From positions 16,491,888-16,555,887 of the forward strand of contig NC_064041.1 of assembly GCF_932526225.1 (NCBI RefSeq): DNA of 64,000 nucleotides. Direction: 5' to 3'. Below, piece by piece: positions 39,701 to 48,837 of this stretch; position 1 is the first letter of the stretch; each line of letters begins with the position of its first letter. A program made the translations under genes and the position numbers. The notes beneath the pieces were generated by a model that was given only the letters and a program-made list of their open reading frames with translations, searched no databases and was not told the DNA's origin. The stretch is from Nematostella vectensis (Eukaryota; Cnidaria; Anthozoa; Actiniaria; Edwardsiidae).

Positions 39701-42700
39701 TTAGTATTTTAATACATCTTGTTCTACTTGTGTATAACATGCGTTATAGTTTACTCTTTTATGTTTTAATACATCTTGTTCTACTTGTGTATAACATTCG
39801 TTATAGTTTACTGTTTTAGTATTTTAATGCATCTTGTTCTACTTGCGTATAACATTCGTTATAGTTTACTCTTTTATGTTTTAATACATCTTGTTCTACT
39901 TGTGTATAACATTCGTTATAGTTTACTCTTTTATGTTTTAATGCATCTTGTTCTACTTGTGTATAACATGCGTTATAATTTACTGTTTTATGTTTTAATG
40001 CATCTTGTTCTACTTGTGTATAACATTCGTTATAGTTTACTCTTTTATGTTTTAATACATCTTGTTCTACTTGTGTATAACATGCGTTATAGTTTACTCT
40101 TTTATGTTTTAATACATCTTGTTCTACTTGTGTATAACATTCGTTATAGTTTACTCTTTTATGTTTTAATGCATCTTGTTCTACTTGTGTATAGCATTCG
40201 TTATAGTTTACTCTTTTATGTTTTAATACATCTTGTTCTACTTGTGTATAACATTCGTTATAATTTACTCTTTTATGTTTTAATACATCTTGTTCTACTT
40301 GTGTATAACATTCGTTATAGTTTACTCTTTTATGTTTTAATACATCTTGTTCTACTTGTGTATAACATGAGTTATAGTTTACTTTTTTATGTTTTAATAC
40401 ATCTTGTTCTACTTGTGTATAACATTCGTTATAGTTTACTCTTTTATGTTTTAATACATCTTGTTCTACTTGTGTATAACATGCGTTATAGTTTACTCTT
40501 TTATGTTTTAATACATCTTGTTCTACTTGTGTATAACATTCGTTACAGTTTACTGTTTTATGTTTTAATACATCTTGTTCTACTTGTGTATAATATTCGT
40601 TATAGTTTACTGTTTTAGTATTTTAATACATCTTGTTCTACTTGTGTATAACATTCGTTATAGTTTACTCTTTTATGTTTTAATGCATCTTGTTCTACTT
40701 GTGTATAACATTCGTTATAATTTACTCTTTTATGTTTTAATACATCTTGTTCTACTTGTGTATAACATTTGTTATAGTTTACTCTTTCATGTTTTAATGC
40801 ATCTTGTTCTACTTGCGTATAACATTCGTTATAGTTTACTCTTTTATGTTTTAATACATCTTGTTCTACTTGTGTATAACATTCGTTATAGTTTACTCTT
40901 TTATGTTTTAATGCATCTTGTTCTACTTGTGTATAACATGCGTTATAATTTACTGTTTTATGTTTTAATACATCTTGTTCTACTTGTGTATAACATTCGT
41001 TATAGTTTACTCTTTTATGTTTTAATACATCTTGTTCTACTTGTGTATAACATTCGTTATAATTTACTCTTTTATGTTTTAATACATCTTGTTCTACTTG
41101 TGTATAACATTCGTTACAGTTTACTCTTTTATGTTTTAATACATCTTGTTCTACTTGTGTATAACATTCGTTATAATTTACTCTTTTATGTTTTAATACA
41201 TCTTGTTCTACTTGTGTATAACATTCGTTATAGTTTACTGTTATATGTTTTAATGCATCTTGTTCTACTTGTGTATAACATTCGTTATAGTTTACTCTTT
41301 TATGTTTTAATACATCTTGTTCTACTTGTGTATAACATTCGTTACAGTTTACTGTTTTATGTTTTAATACATCTTGTTCTACTTGTGTATAATATTCGTT
41401 ATAGTTTACTGTTTTAGTATTTTAATACATCTTGTTCTACTTGTGTATAACATTCGTTATAGTTTACTCTTTTATGTTTTAATGCATCTTGTTCTACTTG
41501 TGTATAACATTCGTTATAATTTACTCTTTTATGTTTTAATACATCTTGTTCTACTTGTGTATAACATTTGTTATAGTTTACTCTTTTATGTTTTAATGCA
41601 TCTTGTTCTACTTGCGTATAACATTCGTTATAGTTTACTCTTTTATGTTTTAATACATCTTGTTCTACTTGTGTATAACATTCGTTATAGTTTACTCTTT
41701 TATGTTTTAATGCATCTTGTTCTACTTGTGTATAACATGCGTTATAATTTACTGTTTTATGTTTTAATGCATCTTGTTCTACTTGTGTATAACATTCGTT
41801 ATAGTTTACTCTTTTATGTTTTAATACATCTTGTTCTACTTGTGTATAACATGCGTTATAGTTTACTCTTTTATGTTTTAATACATCTTGTTCTACTTGT
41901 GTATAACATTCGTTATAGTTTACTCTTTTATGTTTTAATGCATCTTGTTCTACTTGTGTATAGCATTCGTTATAGTTTACTCTTTTATGTTTTAATACAT
42001 CTTGTTCTACTTGTGTATAACATTCGTTATAATTTACTCTTTTATGTTTTAATACATCTTGTTCTACTTGTGTATAACATTCGTTATAGTTTACTCTTTT
42101 ATGTTTTAATACATCTTGTTCTACTTGTGTATAACATGAGTTATAGTTTACTTTTTTATGTTTTAATACATCTTGTTCTACTTGTGTATAACATTCGTTA
42201 TAGTTTACTCTTTTATGTTTTAATACATCTTGTTCTACTTGTGTATAACATGCGTTATAGTTTACTCTTTTATGTTTTAATACATCTTGTTCTACTTGTG
42301 TATAACATTCGTTACAGTTTACTGTTTTATGTTTTAATACATCTTGTTCTACTTGTGTATAATATTCGTTATAGTTTACTGTTTTAGTATTTTAATACAT
42401 CTTGTTCTACTTGTGTATAACATTCGTTATAGTTTACTCTTTTATGTTTTAATGCATCTTGTTCTACTTGTGTATAACATTCGTTATAATTTACTGTTTT
42501 AATATTTTAATGCGTCTTATAATACTTGATCTTATTATCTGACAGGACATACCCACATTTCCAGTTGCTGCGTCATTCTACCGCACTTTAAGGTCAGTGG
42601 TCTTAACAAACACCCTACAAACAATTTTTTACAGTAAAGTCTTTGTTTTGAGTTATCGTGGTTGTTCATACTAATAGTATTACCGTAAAACCTCTGGATG

Positions 42701-44099
42701 ACCCTCTTTGGACGTGTGAGTAGACTTTAAGAAACTCTAAATTTCTAAAGCCAGCGAGGGAATAAAAATCGATTTGAAGGATAATTTAGGATAAATTAGA
42801 TAATAAGTGACATGATATAATGCTTCATTTGCATTTCATTGTTTCTCTATTTTACCCACTATATCCCTCCCCAGGCTTTCGAAATGTAGAGTGCACTGTT
42901 GGGTATAAAAGCAACCACACATCCAAAGATGGTCATTCGATTGGTCAAAGCGCACATGTGTTCAAGTCAAGTCAAATTCAGGACCGAAAAACATAAAGAT
43001 ACTATCTATGTCTCGACCAGGAATCAAACCCGTTTAAGCAGATGTGAGCGGCCCCAGATGCTAACACATTGGGTCGCCCATGATTTCTTGTCCTTATATC
43101 ACACTAAATCGCTAGGGTTTTTATAAGTATCGGTTCACTGGTTTTTATAAGTATCGGTTCACTGTGGTTTTTATAAGTATCGGTTCATTGTGGTTTTTAT
43201 AAGTATCGGTTCATTGTGGTTTTTATAAGTATCGGTTTATTGTGTTTTTTATAAGTATCGGTTCATTGTGGTTTTTATAAGTATCGGTTCATTATGGTTT
43301 TTATAAGTATCGGTTCATTGTGGTTTTTATAAGTATCGGTTCATTGTGGTTTTTATAAGTATCGGTTCATTATGGTTTTTAGAAGTATCGGTTCATTGTG
43401 GTTTTTATAAGTATCGGTTCATTGTGGTTTTTATAAGTATCGGTTCATTGTGGTTTTTATAAGTATCGGTTCATTGTGGTTTTTATAAGTATCGGTTCAT
43501 TGTGGTTTTTATAAGTATCGGTTCATTGTGGTTTTTATAAATATCGGTTCATTGTGGTTTTTATAAGTATCGGTTCATTATGGTTTTTATAAGTATCGGT
43601 TTATTGTTTATTAGGTATCACGCTAAATCGCTAGCGTTCTGCTTTCTGATTTTGAGTTTTCGTGTTTTTTTATGAGAATCAGTTCATTGTGGTTTTATAA
43701 GTATCGGTTCATTGTTATTTAGGTATCACACGGGGTCGCTAGCTTTCGGCTCTCTCATCATCGCTATCGTTCAACTCATCCGCGCCGCCCTAGAGTATCT
43801 GGACCATAAGCTCAGAGGTAAGAAATAAGAGACGGTTATATATTATGGTAGTCATTAGAAGGGTTATCAAATCAATCATCTGCCATCTATCTTTTCATCT
43901 AGTTTTTTTGTACTCATCCCATCAATGACGTTGATATTAATATGGTTATAATAAAGGTGATGATGGTGGTGATGATGATGGTGGTGGAGATTATGTTGAT
44001 GGTAGTAGTGACATTCGGTTATTTTGATTTTCGTAGTGATATTGATGATGATGGTGATAGTGGTGATGGTGATGATGGTGATGATGATGATGTTGGTGG

Positions 44100-44151
<52 letters not shown>

Positions 44152-47100
44152 AATGGTGATGATGATGGTGATGGTGATGGTGATGGTGATGGTGATGGTG
44201 ATGGTGATGGTGATGGTGATGGTGATGGTGATGGTGATGGTGATGGTGATGGTGATGGTGATGGTGATGGTGATGGTGGTGGTGATGGTGATGGTGGTGG
44301 TGATGGTGGTGGTGGTGGTGATGGTGGTGGTGATGTTTGTGGTGATGTTTGTGGTGATGATGGTGGTGATGATGGTGGTGATGATGGTGGTGATGATGAT
44401 GATGGTGGTGGTGATGATGGTGTTGATGATGGTGGTGATGATGATGGTGGTGGTGATATTAGTAATGATGATGGAAGCACTATTTTACAATAATGATGAT
44501 TATTACTTATGTTAGGACAATTGATAATAAGATGTTATTAGAGATAGTTATGATGAAGACAATGTGGCTATGGTGGTGCTGGGATGCTTATAATTTGGTC
44601 AACTTTACAGGTCAGCCTGGACAGCAGAGTGAAATAGCCAAGTATCTGATGAAGTAAGTCTAGAATCAGTGTATCCATTGCCTCACGTAAAAAGAGTGAT
44701 GGACCCAAATGGACCTCTTTGATTGTTAAACGTGTCATGTCTTTTCCAGGTGCCTCAAGTGCTGTTTCTGGTGTCTGGAGAAATTTCTCAAGTTTTTGAA
44801 CAAGAATGCATACATCGAGGTGAGCGAGGGACACAGGGGAAGTACTTATAGTAATAAGGATTTTAAGAAAAGTTTTATTTTTCAATCTTATCTGAGTTCA
44901 TCGAGCTGAGCATGAGTCACAGGGTAAAGTACTAACAAGTAATATAGATATAAGATTATAAGCATGATTTCAGAGGTTGAAAACTGATTTAAAAGTATAA
45001 TAACGCAGTTCTTGGCAAACTTGATGAGCCGGGGTAGTTTTTACTTACCAAGCATTTGAGGTTACCGCAGGTTACTTCCTAAATTCAATCCCTGAATTTA
45101 CAGTGCGAATTTCCAGACTAGCAAGAGAATTTCGTGGTTTTTACTGTAAACATATTTCACCAGGAAGTAGGTAAAAATGACCAATATCGGAGGAGGGTCT
45201 CCTCAAATACAATATCGGAGGGGGGACTTCTTGAATACAATATCGAATGGGGGGTCTCCTAGAATACAATATCGTAGGGGGGTCTTCTTGAATACAATAT
45301 CGAATGGGGGGTCTCCTAGAATACAATATCGGAGGGGGGACTTCTTGAATACAATATCGAATGGGGGGTCTCCTAGAATACAATATCGTAGGGGGGTCTT
45401 CTTGAATACAATACCGTAGGGGGGTCTTCTTGAATACAATATCGAATGGGGGGTCTCCTAGAATACAATATCGTAGGGGGGTCTTCTTGAATACAATATC
45501 GTAGGGGGGTCTTCTTGAATACAATATCGAATGGGGGGTCTCCTAGAATACAATATCGTAGGGGGGTCTTCTTGAATACAATATCGAATGGGGGGTCTCC
45601 TAGAATACAATATCGTAGGGGGGTCTTCTTGAATACAATATCGAATGGGGGGTCTCCTAGAATACAATATCGTAGGGGGGTCTTCTTGAATACAATATCG
45701 TAGGGGGGTCTTCTTGAATACAATATCGAATGGGGGGTCTCCTAGAATACAATATCGTAGGGGGGTCTTCTTGAATACAATATCGAATGGGGGGTCTCCT
45801 AGAATACAATATCGTAGGGGGGTCTTCTTGAATACAATATCGAATGGGGGGTCTCCTAGAATACAATATCGTAGGGGGGTCTTCTTGAATACAATATCGT
45901 AGGGGGTCTCCTAGAATACAATATCGAATGGGGGGTCTCCTAGAATACAATATCGTAGGGGGGTCTTCTTGAATACAATATCGAATGGGGGGTCTCCTAG
46001 AATACAATATCGAATGGGGGGTCTCCTAGAATACAATATCGAATGGGGGGTCTCCTAGAATACAATATCGTAGGGGGGACTTCTTGAATACAATATCGAA
46101 TGGGGGGTCTCCTAGAATACAATATCGTAGGGGGGTCTTCTTGAATACAATATCGTAGGGGGGTCTTCTTGAATACAATATCGGATGGGGGGTCTCCTAG
46201 AATACAATATCGTAGGGGGGTCTTCTTGAATACAATATCGAATGGGGGGTCTCCTAGAATACAATATCGTAGGGGGGTCTTCTTGAAATCAATATCGAAT
46301 GGGGGGTCTCCTAGAATACAATATCGTAGGGGGGTCTTCTTGAATACAATATCGAATGGGGGGTCTTCTTGAATACAATATCGAATGGGGGGTCTCCTAG
46401 AATACAATATCGTAGGGGGGTCTTCTTGAATACAATATCGAATGGGGGGTCTCCTAGAATACAATATCGTAGGGGGGTCTTCTTGAATACAATATCGAAT
46501 GGGGGGTCTCCTAGAATACAATATCGTAGGGGGGTCTTCTTGAATACAATATCGAATGGGGGGTCTTCTTGAATACAATATCGAATGGGGGGTCTCCTAG
46601 AATACAATATCGTAGGGGGGTCTTCTTGAATACAATATCGAATGGGGGGTCTCCTAGAATACAATATCGTAGGGGGGTCTTCTTGAATACAATATCGAAT
46701 GGGGGGTCTCCTAGAATACAATATCGTAGGGGGGTCTTCTTGAATACAATATCGTAGGGGGGTCTTCTTGAATACAATATCGAATGGGGGGTCTCCTAGA
46801 ATACAATATCGTAGGGGGGTCTTCTTGAATACAATATCGAATGGGGGGTCTCCTAGAATACAATATCGTAGGGGGGTCTTCTTGAATACAATATCGAATG
46901 GGGGGTCTCCTAGAATACAATATCGTAGGGGGGTCTTCTTGAATACAATATCGTAGGGGGTCTCCTAGAATACAATATCGAATGGGGGGTCTCCTAGAAT
47001 ACAATATCGTAGGGGGGTCTTCTTGAATACAATATCGAATGGGGGGTCTCCTAGAATACAATATCGTAGGGGGGTCTTCTTGAATACAATATCGTAGGGG

Positions 47101-48790
47101 GGGTCTTCTTGAATACAATATCGAATGGGGGGTCTCCTAGAATACAATATCGTAGGGGGGTCTCCTAGAATACAATATCGAATGGGGGGTCTCCTAGAAT
47201 ACAATATCGTAGGGGGGTCTCCTAGAATACAATATCGAATGGGGGGTCTCCTAGAATACAATATCGTAGGGGGGTCTCCTAGAATACAATATCGAATGGG
47301 GGTCTTCTTGAATACAATATCGAATGGGGGGTCTCCTAGAATACAATATCGTAGGGGGGTCTTCTTGAATACAATATCGTAGGGGGGTCTTCTTGAATAC
47401 AATATCGAATGGGGGGTCTCCTAGAATACAATATCGAATGGGGGGTCTTCTTGAATACAATATCGTAGGGGGGGTCTTCTTGAAAACAATATCGAATGGG
47501 GGGTCTTCTTGAATACAATATCGAATGGGGGGTCTCCTAGAATACAATATCGTAGGGGGGGTCTTCTTGAATACAATATCGTAAGGGGGTCTTCTTGAAT
47601 ACAATATCGAATGGGGGGTCTTCTTGAATACAATATCGAATGGGGGGTCTTCTTGAATACAATATCGTAGGGGGGGTCTTCTTGAATACAATATCGGAGG
47701 GGGGTCTTCTTGAATACAATATCGAATGGGGGGTCTCCTAGAATACAATATCGTAGGGGGGTCTTCTTGAATACAATATCGAATGGGGGGTCTCCTAGAA
47801 TACAATAACGTAGGGGGCTCTTCTTGAATACAATATCGAATGGGGGGTCTCCTAGAATACAATATCGTAGGGGGGTCTTCTTGAATACAATATCGTAGGG
47901 GGGGTCTTCTTGAATACAATATCGTAGGGGGGGTCTTCTTGAATACAATATCGTAGGGGGGGTCTCCTAGAATACAATATCGTAGGGGGGGTCTTCTTGA
48001 ATACAATATCGAATGGGGGGTCTTCTTGAATACAATATCGAATGGGGGGTCTCCTAGAATACAATATCGTAGGGGGGTCTTCTTGAATACAATATCGAAT
48101 GGGGGGTCTCCTAGAATACAATATCGTAGGGGGGGTCTTCTTGAATACAATATCGTAGGGGGGGTCTTCTTGAATACAATATCGTAGGGGGGTCTTCTTG
48201 AATACAATATCGTAGGGGGGGTCTCCTAGAATACAATATCGTAGGGGGGGTCTTCTTGAATACAATATCGAATGGGGGGTCTTCTTGAATACAATATCGA
48301 ATGGGGGGTCTCCTAGAATACAATATCGTAGGGGGGTCTTCTTGAATACAATATCGTAGGGGGGTCTTCTTGAATACAATATCGTAGGGGGGGTCTTCTT
48401 GAATACAATATCGAATGGGGGGTCTTCTTGAATACAATATCGGAGGGGGGTCTTCTTGAATACAATATCGAATGGGGGGTCTTCTTGAATACAATATCGT
48501 AGGGGGATCTTCTTGAATACAATATCGTAGGGGGGGTCTTCTTGAATACAATATCGTAGGGGGGGTCTTCTTGAATACAATATCGGAGGGGGGTCTTCTT
48601 GAATACAATATCGGAGGGGGTGAGGTTATTTTCGTTCACTGTCTCAATTATGATTATTTGCCGTAGTTTACTGTTTGCATTATAATAGCAGTTCATTACT
48701 TTCTTTATTATGATTATGATTATGATTATGATTATGATTATGATTATGATTATGATTATGATTATGATTATGATTATGATTATGATTATG

Positions 48791-48837
<47 letters not shown>

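Noticed and set aside
38114-42387. Long hydrophobic frames ([19 protein letters not shown] repeats) resembling membrane proteins
   Set aside because: Pure product of the 57-bp repeat; frames break at the TTTTAGTATTTT variants and have no start context or domain.
44019-44515. Poly-Asp/Gly, poly-Met/Val and poly-Ser/Pro frames
   Set aside because: Translations of (GAT)n and (GGTGAT)n microsatellite in an SLC44A intron.
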